A stretch of 64,000 nucleotides of DNA from Sternotherus odoratus (Eukaryota; Chordata; Testudines; Kinosternidae), in the NCBI GenBank assembly GCA_032164245.1, contig JAVMKO010000002.1:181232920-181296919 (forward strand), given 5' to 3'. Shown here in pieces: positions 34,776 to 48,536 of the stretch (the stretch's first letter is position 1; the number at the start of each line of letters is the position of its first letter). Below the pieces are notes generated by a model. The model was given only the letters and a program-made list of their open reading frames with translations. It ran no database searches and was not told where the DNA came from. The position numbers and the translations under genes were made by a program.

Positions 34776-35567
34776 CTTGAAGTTTATCTTGGAAACCCTT
34801 ACACTTGTGAGCAGTCCCTACACATAAGTATTCTAACTGAACTCCTCCTTTCTGTCAACTATTTAGAGATGTTCCAGTATGTAAATTATATTTTATCAAA
34901 CTTATTTTCCACTAATTTAATAAATAGATTTCAAAAGGACTCTATTGGATCCTAAAATCTACAAATATGAGAATACATTTCAGCACAACCTATACAGATT
35001 CTGTTAGCAGAGTGCTTAATAATAGCACAGCAGTACAGGGGAACAGTTGTAACAGAAATGATCTATTTAAAATAAATCTTCAAAATCATGCTTAAAAATT
35101 TCTAATTTGGAGGGAGGGGAGACCGCTTTCATCCAGAATGCCCAATATTCTGATTTTACTTTAAGCCATGTTTCAAATGTCATTCAGTAAATTTACGTAA
35201 ATTGAGTTGAAATGACCATAACATTTCCTGTAACAAGATACAGGATCCTAAAGCCAAGTTTTGTTCTTGTATTCAACTGAATTTTCTTTTCAAATCAGTT
35301 TATTTTGTCTGTAAAGAACAATATTCTCATATTCTTCTTGCATATGTATATATGAAATTTAAAACTTCAATATAAAAGTTTCCAGAGACTGTTTTTTTTA
35401 ATTTAAATATACACACACAGCTGGTGAGAGCATGTGGATGATAAAATCATCCTCACATACCACACACTGTTCAAATGTGAAAGTATCAAGTGATGCATAT
35501 TTACAAACTGATAATCGTAAATTGTGAAACATTGATTTTATATTGTTTCTTATAAAAATATATCTTG
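34776..35567. other. No gene recognised
   Basis: AT-rich intron-like sequence. Confidence 0.5.
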
Positions 35568-35569
35568 TA

Positions 35570-35882
35570 CAGTAGAACCTAAATTCGATCTTTTAAAAAT
35601 ATGAATATAAAAGAGCTTCCTTGGGGGAAAAATAGCATAGTAAAACGATAAATGTACTCTGCAATGATAGGTACATTAAAATAAATTTAGCTGTTTAAAA
35701 AAAGATGGTCTTCCAGGCACAAAACTATGATTATCCCAATATCCTTCCATTGATTCCAATGGAAATTTGACCACTAACTTCTATAGCAGCAGAACTAGAC
35801 TTTACCAGTGTTAATATGGTGAGATGGTAGGACACAGAATTCATTTCTGGTACACCATACCTGATATAATGAAGGATCTACT
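35570..35882. mobile_element. Decayed Tigger-type MITE
   Basis: The left end CAGTAGAACCTAAATTCGATC-like tip follows a TA (35568-35569). The right end (inverse complement tagtagatccttcattatat) is an imperfect inverted match. No transposase. Ends approximate. Confidence 0.45.
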
Positions 35883-36528
35883 AATTAGAATATTTACAAC
35901 TGGACCATCTGCCTGGCAGTGCTGTTGTGTGATACATTTTTGGTGATTGAGCTTCAAATTCTTGGAGAAAAAGGGACAGCTCACACACCTACACACCTGT
36001 AAAGAAAACACTTGTTCTTCATTTATGAATTATAGTTTAGCATTGGCACCAGCACTGGAGGAACGCATATCAGTTATCATATACCTGTCAGCTGGGTTAC
36101 AAAGACAACTGGCAAAATGAGTATTAAAGTCTGCAATATGAACCACATACTATGGACTAGGGTCCTAGTGAAATGAGGAGATGGAAAATGTACTGTCAGA
36201 TCCAGAAACAGAAGGTAAACAAACTATAAGATTACTTTAAAATGTTCAGGTTATGTGAATTTGTTGGATGTGAAAGATGCCAAGTTAATAGCCCTGGAAC
36301 TTTGCGGTAGTCATGTTCACAGAACAGGTGGAGCATAGATACCAACAGTGCACGCTTCCCTACACTACCCGAAGAAATGTGCTTTACACATGATCTTGTG
36401 GGAACTCTTCTAGAGCTGAAAAGATAACAATGTACTTAGCTTCTCTGACAGGGTTATAAACAAGCTGACTCACACACGCTGCTTTCTACGCATGTATAAT
36501 ATTGGTTTAGAAATGTATATCCTCCGCA
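35883..36528. other. No gene recognised
   Basis: AT-rich, no element boundary seen. Confidence 0.5.
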
Positions 36529-36536
36529 GTTTAGAC

Positions 36537-36852
36537 CGGGGTACCCAACCTACGGCCCCAGCAGAGCATGTCATAAGGCCGAGGGGCATTCTTCAACACA
36601 ATATACCAACGACTGATTCATTAGGATTTTGTCATCTTTACCTTATTTTCATTTATACAAGTGTGTAAACAGACAACACTGTACGTGGAAACAACCTATA
36701 TAAATACATACGAACAAGCTGACCTTAAAATATCAATACAGGTGACTTTAAATCTTATTAAAATCTAAAGAAATCTAAATCATTTTGGAACAAACCTAAG
36801 CTTGTGCGTAGGTTTATATGGCCCTCCTGTGTAATAAGGTTGGACACCGCTG
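36537..36852. mobile_element. hAT MITE with perfect 8-bp target duplication
   Basis: Flanked by GTTTAGAC on both sides (36529-36536 and 36853-36860). Ends 'cggggtacccaacctacgg' and, inverted, 'cagcggtgtccaacctta' are typical hAT tips. 316 bp, AT-rich centre, non-coding. Confidence 0.9.
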
Positions 36853-36860
36853 GTTTAGAC

Positions 36861-39800
36861 AATATATTAACCATATGCCTCAACGGTCAGATTTTCCAAA
36901 ACGGGCATCCAAGTTTTCATCCCCCACTATTAGAAGATAATTTACTGGCCATTATATGCCAAAGTATGTGATCTACAGGTGCAATTAAGTACACAGGCAT
37001 CTCAATGGTCTAGGAGTTGTACCCAGAACTTTGTGAAAACAAAAAATGGAGATCCTCTAAGGGTAGGCTAAAAAACAAGCTCCTGATATTAAATAGCTTT
37101 AACTGATATGGTGCTACCTATTATTGTCAATGCCGCTAACAAGATTCAAATTATGTGACATAACAAAAGTAGGACGTGCTTTGTTTTCCATTCCAAAAAG
37201 GAAGTCAAGTAACAAATTTTCTAATGGAGAAAATAAGGTAGACAAACTGAAGGAAAGAAGGTGAAAATTTGTAGTTGTTAGATTAATAAGTTAAACAATA
37301 AAGGAAATGGTAACAGGAAATATGTGTTCATGTGTAAAAAATATAGAATGGAGGTCAAGAATCTCCTCACAGCAAGACATTGATTAGACAGTTCCATACC
37401 TGAAACACGTATGCTTTGTTCTTTATTAAAGTGATCTCCATCTGTTCATGCCCTTGGAATTTTTTTTAGCAGAATAGCCTGCTGTGTTCAAGCTCCACAG
37501 AACTCTGTATTTTTCCTGTTCATAATTAACTAATTAAGCTCTAATCAATAGTGTAGATCCTTATTTTACAATGTAAATCAGATAAATGAGATAATGGCTG
37601 GGGGGTCAATCTCATTTTATTTACAAAGCACAGCACGCACATCCAATTTCATTACATTGCATCTACCTGCACAGGAGGGAATCTTATCTGTTGGCCTGCA
37701 GAAGTCTTAGAGTAAGCAGTGGGGAAAAAGACCTGTGCTTTCATAAAGGAACAGTGGATGCAACACATACCCAATACAGACACATTTGTAAGTCACCACA
37801 GTTATTATATAAATTTACAGAGAGCTGACTCAGGCAGAGTGAGAAAACCTATTTTGCATTCATAAGTCAGCAGTGCCCATCTACAGCTGTAAAAGTAATT
37901 ACCTACAAGTCCCTGAAACACAACATTAATAAGCTAATCTTTAAATTCAACTTCACATATATGCTTCAGAGACTACAGAAAATCTCACTTAAATGCTTAC
38001 ACCATTGCACATTTGTCTACAATGTCATGCAAAAAGGTACCATGTTAAAAAAAATTGCAATTCACTTTTTTATATATATGCGTTTATATATGTAAATATT
38101 CATTTCTAAGGGTAAATCTATTTTATGGGAGGAGGATATACAACATTGTGAAAGCATGAGACAAATCCTTTGCATTAGAGGGGGCCTATCATACCTCAGG
38201 CAAAATTCCAATAAATTCAGTCTAGAATTTTACAAACAATAATCTGTCAAATAAATTACTAGCCTGAGGTGTACGTTCACTCCACCACCCGTCAGTTCTG
38301 AACTACAACACTCCTGCTAGTCCAACATCAGGGGTGTATTTAACTGTCACACTATGCTGCTTGGGTTTCCCTCTGCATTGGCTTATTCTGGCTCCATCTC
38401 CTAATTAGGAGTTCCTAATACTACACCCATTGAAGGACAAACCTCCTTCCTCACACACGAGGCTCTCCCACATGCTGACTCAACATTTATCCTTAAATCC
38501 GTGCCTGCCCAACACTGCTGTTGTTGGGCAGGCAACAGAGACTCATATGTGAACACATGTACGACATGTGATGTGCACAAACATAGACTAAACTAAAACT
38601 GACAGTTTTCCCCTTATCTAAAGCTGACGTTGAACCCAGGATCCAGAGGTGAAAGGATAGCACTTTCTGGATTGCACTATCAAGCCATACGTGTTCATTT
38701 TCCTTACCAAAAAAAAGGGGGTCCCGGAAAAAATAAAATACTTTCATTGTGCAATATTCATCAGACATTCTGCTCTTTAGACAACCATCCAGGCAACGAC
38801 TGAAAAATGTGGAAATTTTTTCAATGCCTGCATTCCATAACCCTTATATTGTATAATCATGCAATTCTACTTCATGGGTTCCAATGAAACTTACTTTGGT
38901 TTTGATGTGATCTGTAACAGGCCCTTCTTTGAATAAATATAAATTATGGGTCAAACATAAAAAAGAAAAGATAGATTACTCAACTCCAATTGAAAGTATA
39001 TAGGCCATATCCTCAGCATCCCTTGGGTTCCTTTGTAGTGGTCAGGCAGAAACCTACCCCAAGAAGGCAGCTGGGTATTGCCCTGGTTTAGAGTAATCTC
39101 TGGATGGTGTAACCAAGCACAGCAAGCTTTACATCAGCTGCCCCTCTCCCCCTACCCTCCCAGTGTAAAGGAAAAGTGGTGTCCAAAGTGCCTTGCAGTC
39201 TGACCAATACACCCATCCTAACCCACACACACCAAACGTATCATCGTGGATTGCTAAAGGCTCTGAACTTTTGGCAGTAATTTCAATTTAAGATTAATAA
39301 GGTATGCATAACTTTCTGTCTACAAAATATTTCAAATGTATCACAACACACGTAAGGTATCTATTTTGGTTCTTTTTAAGGTGCCTACCACAATGGCGTC
39401 TAAGCGCTGTATAATTGTCAGTTATCTATACCAGAGATGAGTAAAAAGAAAACAAGCATAAATCTATCAGGCATTTGTATGGTCAATTCCACTTTAAAAG
39501 TAAACATCTAGAGGCAAAGAAAAATCATGCATTGACTACCTTCACACAATTTTGGAAAGCTATATTTTGTATATTTATAATGTAAGACTCCCTAAATGAT
39601 CAGGGACACAAAAATCTCTTCTCTACTTTATGAGACAAGTGAACTCAAAGAAGGTATTAAAAAAGCATTTATAAATTAAAATATAGAAATAGTAGCAAAA
39701 AACCTGCTTCAACATATATGCAAGTTAACAGCATTGTTCTATGACAGAAGTGTGTAATCACTTGTTATGAGGCAGCTGTGATACATCATAAACTGTGCAA

Positions 39801-42800
39801 CACACTATGGGTTCCCAAAACAAATTATACAGGGAAATTTCATAAGTACATACATATACAAGGTGAATTAAATGCATAGATACAATGTATATGCGTCTCT
39901 CTCTGAGCGTGTGTCTCAAATACACTGGGATTTTAAACTGTGTATGGTATATATTTACTGTATATGACCTGCTTTTATATTATTTTTAACCTAGAATGAG
40001 TAGTTCTATGAAGACAGAGTGCTAGAAAGATAAATACTACATATTTTTCTTCTGGGAGACAGAGGAGAGGATGGCTGTATTTTTGTTTGTTTTGTATCCA
40101 TTAAAATTATACTGTGGAAACTCTTGTTTGTTACAAACAAACTATGAGCAGATACTGTACTAAATTACTTCTCCCGGTCCTAGCCTGTAGCATTCACACT
40201 ACTCCAGAAGTTTGGGCATTTCAGGAGTTCCATCTATTCTAATCAACTGTACTCAATTGCATGGTGGTTGTGAACTACTGTAAGTGTCCACTAAGGATAT
40301 GAAGATCACCACTGAACATTTCAAGATATGAAATATGCAATATTTTAGCCAGGTTTCCAGAAAGAAAAGGCAAATGAAATAACTCACTACATGAGAGAGA
40401 GTTATACATGGATTTAACACCTTACCAAAATAAAGCCTTCACACAACACAGCTGACAAGAAACGTCATTATTCTACCTTCCAATGTTTTGTCGATGCTGG
40501 ACCAGTGGATGATTGGTTTAACAGAGTACTGAATACACATTTTGGGGGGAGGGGGCATCAATGGAAAAACAAAGACAACATTTACTGTCTCAAATTAAGG
40601 AGTTTAAGAAATCTACTACTAAACAAATGAAAATTTAAGGTAGAAAAAATTAAAATCGGGAAGTGGCACTCACTGTCTCATATTATATCTTCAGAGAGAG
40701 AATAAAAGAATGCTGTACTGAGAACAGGAATTGGTAACACAAAGGCTAATTATTGACCATATGTCACAGTACATTTGGTTTTCTAGTAAGATGTTTAAAA
40801 AAAGTCACTAGTAATTCCTAGCCAAACATTAAGAAGGGGCCTCCATCGTACATGATTATTTATTTTCCTATTAACATAATGTCTGGATGTAATTTCTCTA
40901 GTCACCTGTGTTTCTGAATTCTCCAAGACCTGCATCTAAACTCCTTCTTCTCTTATCTAACAGGGCCTTCAGACTTGAAAACTGGACTCCCAAAATAGAC
41001 ATATCTTCAGTTAGGAGGAGCTTTGTGTGAGCCTTATGGCTAAAGAATATTTATAAAATGTTTAAAAAAATTTTTTGCCTTTTTTTTTTTCAAAACAGTA
41101 CAACTTGTTAGACATATCAAGTTAATTTTATTTAACATAGTATCCAAACATTAGATGCCCTAATAAGATATGAGTATTAAATTAGTATACACCGATTTGT
41201 ATTTTTCTCCTATCACTTAATACAGCATGTATCTTTTTTCTTTTATGGTTAAAATCTATTTTCAACTAAAAATATACCTTGATAGATGACAAAACCTCCA
41301 CCATAGATCAAGAAGTTCCAAGGTGATATGTCGCAAAGTTACAAGTATGATCACATTTGAACAGACGCTTTTCCCAAGCAAGTTCAAGATGAAACGATGG
41401 AGATGTCTATATACTGTTGCTGTAGATTTAAGAACTTGATCAATATAGTTTGTAGACCAAGATATTATGTCTGTATCTATCTGGAGGTACATGGACGTAG
41501 ATGAAGATCTTTCAGATGACATGCTGTGTGATCAGTTCTTCATTCATTCCCAACTTATATAGCAGTTTCATATTTAATTTAGAAAAAATAAAAACCAAAA
41601 CCAAAACATACCTTGGCCTGAAAACCACAGCAAAATTAATCCAAATAAGATAATGTACAAATTTTCCTGTTTGTCTCAATAGTGATCCAGAAAGCACGGA
41701 TATGGATATATTTCTGATCATTGGAACATTTGAAAGCGGAAACAATTAGTTCATGCTAATAAGCACAAAATCAATTCTTCTGCAGCAAGGCTATTATTTC
41801 AAAATGAGAAAGTGTCAAGTGTTTTACAGATGTTATTGCCACTGTACTGAAATAATCCTTTTACATAAACTTCTATCATATTGCACAACACAGTCTTTAT
41901 ATAGGAATATTCTTATTAGCATATTAGTAGAGCAGCAGACTGATGGCAAAGCGTTGATTTTTTAAAAAGAAATCACTATCACCGCAGAAGAACACACAGT
42001 ATTTAAGTCCCATAGGTTTCTGTCACTCTTCAAGTAATCCAAGCACTGTATATCATCATTTGTCAAAGAAGCACGGGGAACAAGACATTACTTAACAGGA
42101 CAATTCTGACACAACATTTATCTGGTATTTTCCAACAATGAATATATCAAACGTTCCTGATTAGTGCAAAAAATGCAGGCAAATTAACTGCCTTGTCAGT
42201 GCAAGTAACAAACCAAAAACATTCTAGCCAAACCTGACAAGCAAACTCAACTTTTTGTCACGATAAGCTTATGAAAAAGACAAGATAGCTGTTCTCCTTT
42301 ATTTTATGTACTCTATTGAGAGTTTAATCCACATTTTAAAATCACATTTATAAAATAGGTTTCCAGGATTGCCTCCGAGGATGAGCTGTGGTAGAGTTGT
42401 GTCTCATGAAGGGTATCTACACAGTAAAGTGATAAGAAAAGAATATTAACATTTAAGATCATAGCAGCTCTGCTCTGTGTCTTATGAAACATTTTAACAC
42501 CACAGTAGATTTAAATAATATGTATGGTCAGATCCAAATAGATAGTTTAAGAGTAATGTCATACATGTAAGCCTTTGTCTTTTCTTAGAGTCCAAACTTC
42601 AAACTGACTTGGGTTAAGTGTAGCATTCTTTTTGATTCTTTGCTCAGTGCAGTTCAAAAAGAAGAGATGACTGCATAGGTTTTTGATCAAAAAAGTAATA
42701 GTTTAGTTAAGAGACAAACATGAACATGCAAGATAGCATTTTCCTCATACGTGGCGCTTAAGAAATAATACATGACACTGTGCAGATAAACAGATGCTTA

Positions 42801-43201
42801 CACTTTTTGGGTGCATTGTTGTAGTTGCAGGAGGGTGTTTGTTTTATAGAAAAAGTAACAGAAAATAAGCCTATTTTCTTAATTTTTACTAAACATCCAC
42901 TATGAAGACGTAACAAACCCTTTCTTTAAAAAATATCTTTCTATTCAGAATTTCAGGTACTTAAAGTACTTTTAGTATCTCTTTAAAAAATACTGCTTAC
43001 ATTACAAGTAATTAAGCAGAAAGTGAGTAAAAATGAGATTATGTCAAAGAAAAATTACCACTTAAAGAAACAACAGGAAAGATGTTGCAGTTTTCTAGCA
43101 CCAATGTTCATTTAATGTTGGATTTAGGGGGTTATTCCTTTGCAGAGCAGGGAGTAACATATGTAAATACAATTCACTTCTCCCTTCATCTTGATGAACT
43201 G
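36861..43201. other. Long gene-free AT-rich stretch
   Basis: About 6.3 kb without a supported gene. Frames are short and have no recognisable motif or splice context. Some A/T microsatellite-like runs occur (for example 38070-38085). Best read as PHF14 intron. Confidence 0.5.
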
Positions 43202-43495
43202 AGGGTATGTCTACACAACCCACTGGATCCGGCAGACAGCAATTGATCCAACAGGACTCAATTTATTGTGTCTAGTCTAGATGCGATAAATCAACCCCCA
43301 AGCACTTTCCTGTCATCTCCTGTACTCCACCGCCGCAAGAGACACATGCAGAGTCGACAGGGGAGCGGCAGCAGTCGACTCACCACAGTGAAGACACCAC
43401 GGTGAGTAGATCTAAGTATGTCGACTTCAGCTAAATTATTCATGTATCTAAAGTTGCGTAACTTAGATCAATCTCCCCCCAGTGTAGATCAGGCC
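43202..43495 (+). mobile_element. MITE, first of an oppositely oriented pair
   Basis: Starts 'agggtatgtctacacaacc', ends 'ccccagtgtagatcaggcc', with 'tctagtctagatgcgataaa' and 'tcgactcaccacagtgaaga' inside. I recognise it as a very common reptile MITE. The copy at 43797-44106 is the same sequence inverted. Confidence 0.8.
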
Positions 43496-43796
43496 CAAAA
43501 CATGGTTAGATCCTTAATTTAGCTACACTGAGCCACAATGATTTTACTATTTAATTAAGGTTTAATAACAAGTCTGCACCTCATACAGTACTGATGAAAA
43601 GCCAAACCAAGGCCACTAAAGGAGTACTCTAAGGATCTGCAGAGGAGGTCCAGGAAGCCTATGAAGAAAGTATATTTTAAATATTTTTTTAAAAAAACTA
43701 TGGACACTGTTAAAAGGCACCTATGAATAAGAAAGCAATTATGTAGTAATTTTCCCTTAATGATAAATGCAATGTAATGAATGTTTGTTACATAGA

Positions 43797-44106
43797 GGCC
43801 TGGTCTACACTGGGGTGGGGTGGGAGAATCGATCTAAGTTACGCAACTTTGGCTCTGTGAATAACGTAGCTGAAGTTGACATATTTAGACCTACTTAACG
43901 CGGTTTCTTCACTGTGGGGAATCGACTGCTGCCGCTCTCCTGTTGACTTTGCCTGTGCTTCTCATAGTGGTGGAGTACAGGAGATGATGGAAGAGCACAT
44001 GGGGGTTGATTTATCATCTCTAGACTAGATGCGATAAATTCACGCTCCCCTGCCCCCCGGATAGATCGATCGCTGCCCGCCAATCCAACTGGTAGTGTAG
44101 ACATAC
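43797..44106 (-). mobile_element. MITE, second of the pair, inverted
   Basis: Starts 'ggcctggtctacactgggg' and ends 'ggtagtgtagacatac'. On the minus strand it follows the 43202 copy along its whole length, including the 'agactagatgcgataaat' phrase. It has independent substitutions, so it is a separate insertion. Confidence 0.8.
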
Positions 44107-44476
44107 ACATACACTAATAAAGAAAACTATTCCATTTAAAAAGAAGTTTTATACTGCCTACGTTCTAATTTCATATTTATAGTATTTCCAAAATTGGGCT
44201 ATGTCAACATTTATTTCACATCAAAAAGCCTCCACCTAATTTACTATAGGCTATTTAAAGAAACAATGGCTACTTATTCACATAAGCAGCTCAAGCAATA
44301 ATTGATTCATGTAAATGGAAGACAAAGACATATAACTGAGCTAACATACTAATGAGAACTCACTTTATCCACAAATAGAAGCTGATTATCAATTTTACTG
44401 ATTTGTGAAAACTCAAAACACATTTCTTCTTTGTCACTACTATTAAAACACTTGTCCACGACCTGCTCATGAGAAA

Positions 44477-45488
44477 CAGGATGGATAAAAATAAAAAATT
44501 AAAAACAAATAATAAAAACCAATTTTTTAAATCAGAGTTTTTATATAAATACAATTTTTAAAATAAACCTACTTAAAATTAAATTTTAAATCTGACAACC
44601 TATGTTAAAACTTAAGCTTATAATAATCTAGTAACATAATTTAAATTAAATACAAAATAATATTAAGCAGTACATTTGCCATCAAGTTTTAAAGAAAATC
44701 AGACCATTGATTTGGTGGAACTACTAGAGTTTGCTGAGAGCTTTTGACAGCAGTAACATCATCTGCAGGTGCAGAGAGAATATTTTATTCATTTCAGTTT
44801 ATTGAACTAGTTCAGTTCAATGACTAATTCATTCAAATGTTAAGAAACCAGTTGGGAGTTGAAAAAGCAGAAAAGCTTGGTTTTCCTCTTCCAATTTATG
44901 AGCAAACACTACGTGTGGAGGGTAATATCTAAAATCTTGAAGGACACAGTGACCAAAAACAATCAGTTCAATAAACTAACTACAGATAATAGTCCCTTTG
45001 TTTAATATATCAATTAGCTTTAAATGAAAAACATGTTTTGATCAATATTTTTCCTATCTATCCAGCACATAGTAGTTTAATTTTAAAAAATGTTAAAATT
45101 CTGGTTTTGTGCATTTTAAGTTGCATCTGAATTTACATCCAGCTAGAGATTGACATGAATCACAAATAAAAATTAATAATCTATTACTAAGAAATGCATC
45201 CTTCATTTTCTAACAAGAAAATTATCAATATTAAGATCTGAATAATGTAAATTAAGGTTTATCACTGCATTAATAAATATGTATAGAAAGCAAAAAAGAG
45301 GCACCAGATTTAGTGTAAAAGCTATATTTAGAAGCAAAATCAACCAGTTTTAATGGTTGCTCACCAATGAGAATCATCCTTTTTTTAGGAAAATAACTCA
45401 AAAGTACAAATGCAAAACATGATTCAAATAGATTATTTAAACCCAGGTTTCTTGCTTGCTGATTTAAATTATAATTAAATCAACCCTG
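44477..45488. mobile_element. Candidate ~1-kb DNA transposon-like repeat
   Basis: The left tip caggatggataaaaat and the inverted right tip cagggttgatttaattat are similar, with AT-rich subterminal runs ('aaatcag', 'gatttaaat'). This resembles a common reptile repeat with 'gattt(aa)aatca' ends. No coding frame and no clear target duplication. Confidence 0.4.
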
Positions 45489-45519
45489 ACACTGAGTGTG
45501 CTGACTCTCCCCTTTCCAT

Positions 45520-45690
45520 TTCATCTACCCCCAACACTTACTGATCCAAAACTAGTCCTTTTCTCTTGTCCCTTCACTGGCTTCCTCTCATTTATTACAT
45601 CAATTTCAAATCCTTGTCTTCCACTTCAAGGGTCCTACTTAATCTAGCCACCCTCTAAATTTCCAGTCTCAGCTCCTCCTTCTTGAGATT
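45520..45690 (-). repeat. L2-type LINE 3' fragment, antisense
   Basis: 'cccttcactggcttcctctc', then 'aaatccttgtcttccacttc' and 'aagggtcctacttaatctag', correspond in order to antisense L2. Decayed. Confidence 0.4.
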
Positions 45691-46258
45691 ATCAAAGATG
45701 ACTAGTGGATTTAGCCACAGAAGTCACATTTCCATCTGTACCTGGAGAAGTGAAGACTTGCTAGGCTGGAGAATCTGAAATGAAAACATGAGTTTCCCAG
45801 ACTTTCCAGTCAGTGGACAAGGCAACAGCATGCAAGAAGAGCTATGTGGTGGTTTGTTTGTTTTTGTTTGTTTGGATTTTTTGGATGGGGGAAGATGGGG
45901 AAGGGGGAGGACAGGTGTTCTAGCTAGGGAGGTTCCCTATACACCTCCGTTCCTGTAAAAGAACCTGTTGACTTCTCCTACCCTCCATGGCAGAAAGGAA
46001 AAAGCTGAATCTCTTTTGGTCCCTCCTTCCTGTGCAGAGAGTAAAGGAAGAGAGAAACAACTTGCCACCACCACCACCCACCCACTGTTTATATCAGCTC
46101 CCTCCTTCCCCTAGTCAGGTAAAAAATGTAGGTTTTGTGCAAAAGCTCTTGAAATGTCCTCAAATCTTCTCAAATACAGGAAATTGAATTGACTGGGATA
46201 TTTTGAGATTTTTCCAGAGAAAGCACCCCCAACCCTTATTAGTTCTTTTGCTGATAGC
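45691..46258. other. No gene recognised
   Basis: Contains a GTTT/TTTG microsatellite-like run near 45853-45880. Otherwise nothing supported. Confidence 0.45.
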
Positions 46259-46266
46259 ATTTATAG

Positions 46267-46559
46267 CAGGGGGGCCACAATCTTTCAGAAATGGTGTGCC
46301 GAGTCTTCATTTATTCACTCTAATTTAAGGTTTCGCGTGCCAGTAATATGTTTAACGTTTTTAGAAGGTCTCTTTCTATACGTCTATAATATATCACTAA
46401 ACTATTATTTACTTTACATACAACAAGGATTTTAAAAGGTTTAAGAAGGTTCATTTCAAATTAAATTAAAATGCAGAGCCCCCCCAGACCAGTGGCCAGG
46501 ACCCAGGCAGTGAGAGTGCTATTGAAAATCAGCTCGGTTGCCTACCCTGATTTACAGAC
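46267..46559. mobile_element. hAT MITE with near-perfect 8-bp target duplication
   Basis: Starts 'caggggggccacaatctttc' and ends 'ggttgcctaccctg', inverted tips of an abundant reptile hAT MITE. Flanks atttatag / atttacag agree at 7 of 8 bases. Internal 'atggtgtgccgagtcttcat' and 'ggtttcgcgtgccagtaata' phrases are characteristic. Confidence 0.85.
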
Positions 46560-46567
46560 AAGAAGGG

Positions 46568-47004
46568 GGAAGTGCAAACTGAGTGGAGCCTTGTCAGTGA
46601 TGTAGGATTCTGAGATGAACATGGGAATCTCTTGTTTTTCAAAGGTGCAGAATTTTTGTTAGACAGGATGTTTTGGGGCATTAGCTAGATTCCAATGATA
46701 TACATACTTTCAAACTTGACTTTTTTTCAACAAAACCTTTAAATGAGCATCCACAATTTAAGCTGGGTCTGTGCATAGGGTTCATAGAGGGTGCATTCTA
46801 CTGTGACAGATCTTATGAGGTTCATTAAAGCTTGAAACTATCCTGTTGTAAATCCTGACAAATCCCTACATGTGTGTGAGGTTGTGGGGGGAAATTATAC
46901 ATGGATGGGATATGACAGTAGTTGGCAGTGGAAGGGAATAGCATGGGATGGCCTTCAATTGCAATGAACATTTTAAATGAAATCTGAAATCTAGAACTTA
47001 CCAT
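46568..47004. other. No gene recognised
   Basis: Nothing supported. Confidence 0.45.
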
Positions 47005-47875
47005 CTAGCGTTCACCATGAACAACTAATATGTTTGTAACCCCTTTGGAGTTTAGAGAGCATGGCCCCTTCAAATCTTTTTTCCTAAGTGGGGAAGGGGG
47101 AGCAGTGAGAGAAAGGAGGGAAACTGCAGTGGGTGGCTCTGGAGAGAAGGGCTGCAGCCTGCAGGCCCTCACAAAGTGAAGCAGCAGACAACCTGCCTGA
47201 AGCCTGGGAAGGTCAGGGCGGCTGATCGGGAACACCCCAGGACAGGAGCCAGGAGGAGCAGTGTACCAGGAAGGAATCACCCGAGGACAGGTCGGAGCTG
47301 GACCCAGTATCACCGCTGCCCAGAGCTGCATGGAGCTGTGACTCTGCATTGGGAATAAGGAGGGAGGCTGCTAGCTAGTTAAGTGGGGAGGTGATCGCTC
47401 TGTGTGGCTTTGCAGAGAGCGTCAGAAGAGGGCACTGGCGGGGTTTGCTGGGGAAAGTTTACTGGTGCCGAAGATGACCAGGAGCAACCAAGACTCACCA
47501 CTGGACTGAAACTTTGCTCAGGACTCCTCAACTCTGTGAGCAGACACATTGCTCAGTGTCTGTCCTTTCAGACTGTGCTACCACTGGGCCTATGGGGCCT
47601 TGGTTTGGATGCAACCCTGTTTTACCACTCCCCATATACTTGCCCTTGTTGTTTTTCTCCTCTCATCCCTCTATAAATATATATTTTCCTTTCTTATATC
47701 TATTGTACTTTTTCTGTGGGTGGGTGTGTTCACTCTGGGGGGTTTGGAAAGTGCCCCAGGGGTGGAAGGGATTTTTCCTGATGCATTCCTGCACATGCTT
47801 TCTCTTGGCCAGAGCTGCCTGCAGAGCAGACTCCATCTTGGCTATGAGAGCACTAAAGTTCTATTTAAAAGGTCC
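47005..47875 (+). repeat. Unclassified GC-rich repeat, possibly LTR-derived
   Basis: A sharply GC-richer block with a 'tataaatatatat' element (about 47671) and 'ctgcctgcagagcagactcc' near its right end. The local frames have no known domains. The composition and phrases resemble reptile LTR sequence, but no TG...CA boundaries or target duplication could be fixed. Confidence 0.3.
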
Positions 47876-48536
47876 TAGGTACTAAGTGGTTTTGAAAATC
47901 ATGTGACCAAATATGTTTTAAGAACTCACCTTTTTCTTCATTCTAGACAAGGTGATAGAGGTGATGAGTGCCCACAATTCCCAGTTAAGTCAGTGGGTGT
48001 TACCAGAGCTCAGACCCTCTAAAAATCAAGAATCTTACTAATTAATTAAACAACAAAAAATCAATGGTATGGAATGTGTCTCCTAATTAATGAGATTCTT
48101 CTCACTATAGATTAATCAAATATTTCCAGAATGGCTATGGAATACATATATAGTGATCAATCTGAACAAAACACAACAAAGCAACAACAAAAATCAATAT
48201 TCACAGTGGTAACAAATACACATCATAACATCTCAGGTACAGATGGAAATTAAATCTCAGCCACTCTCAGGTGGTAATGCTTAGTAAATACTAACTCTTT
48301 AAAGGTGGTCAGTTTATCCCCACATTTAATAAATATGCTGACTGAAGCAAACAAATACAATAGTCTATCAATTTATAGGAATATGTGTTTCAAACACTAT
48401 ACTATTCCACTTTAGAATAAGTACACTGTACTTTCTAGAACTATTTTAAAATTTAAAAAAGAAGTCATATAACCACATAGAAGAACAAAATAAAATATAG
48501 ATATCAGGCCATAGAAATGAATTCCTTCAATGTGAG
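47876..48536. other. No gene recognised
   Basis: AT-rich flank of DIRS-C. Confidence 0.5.
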
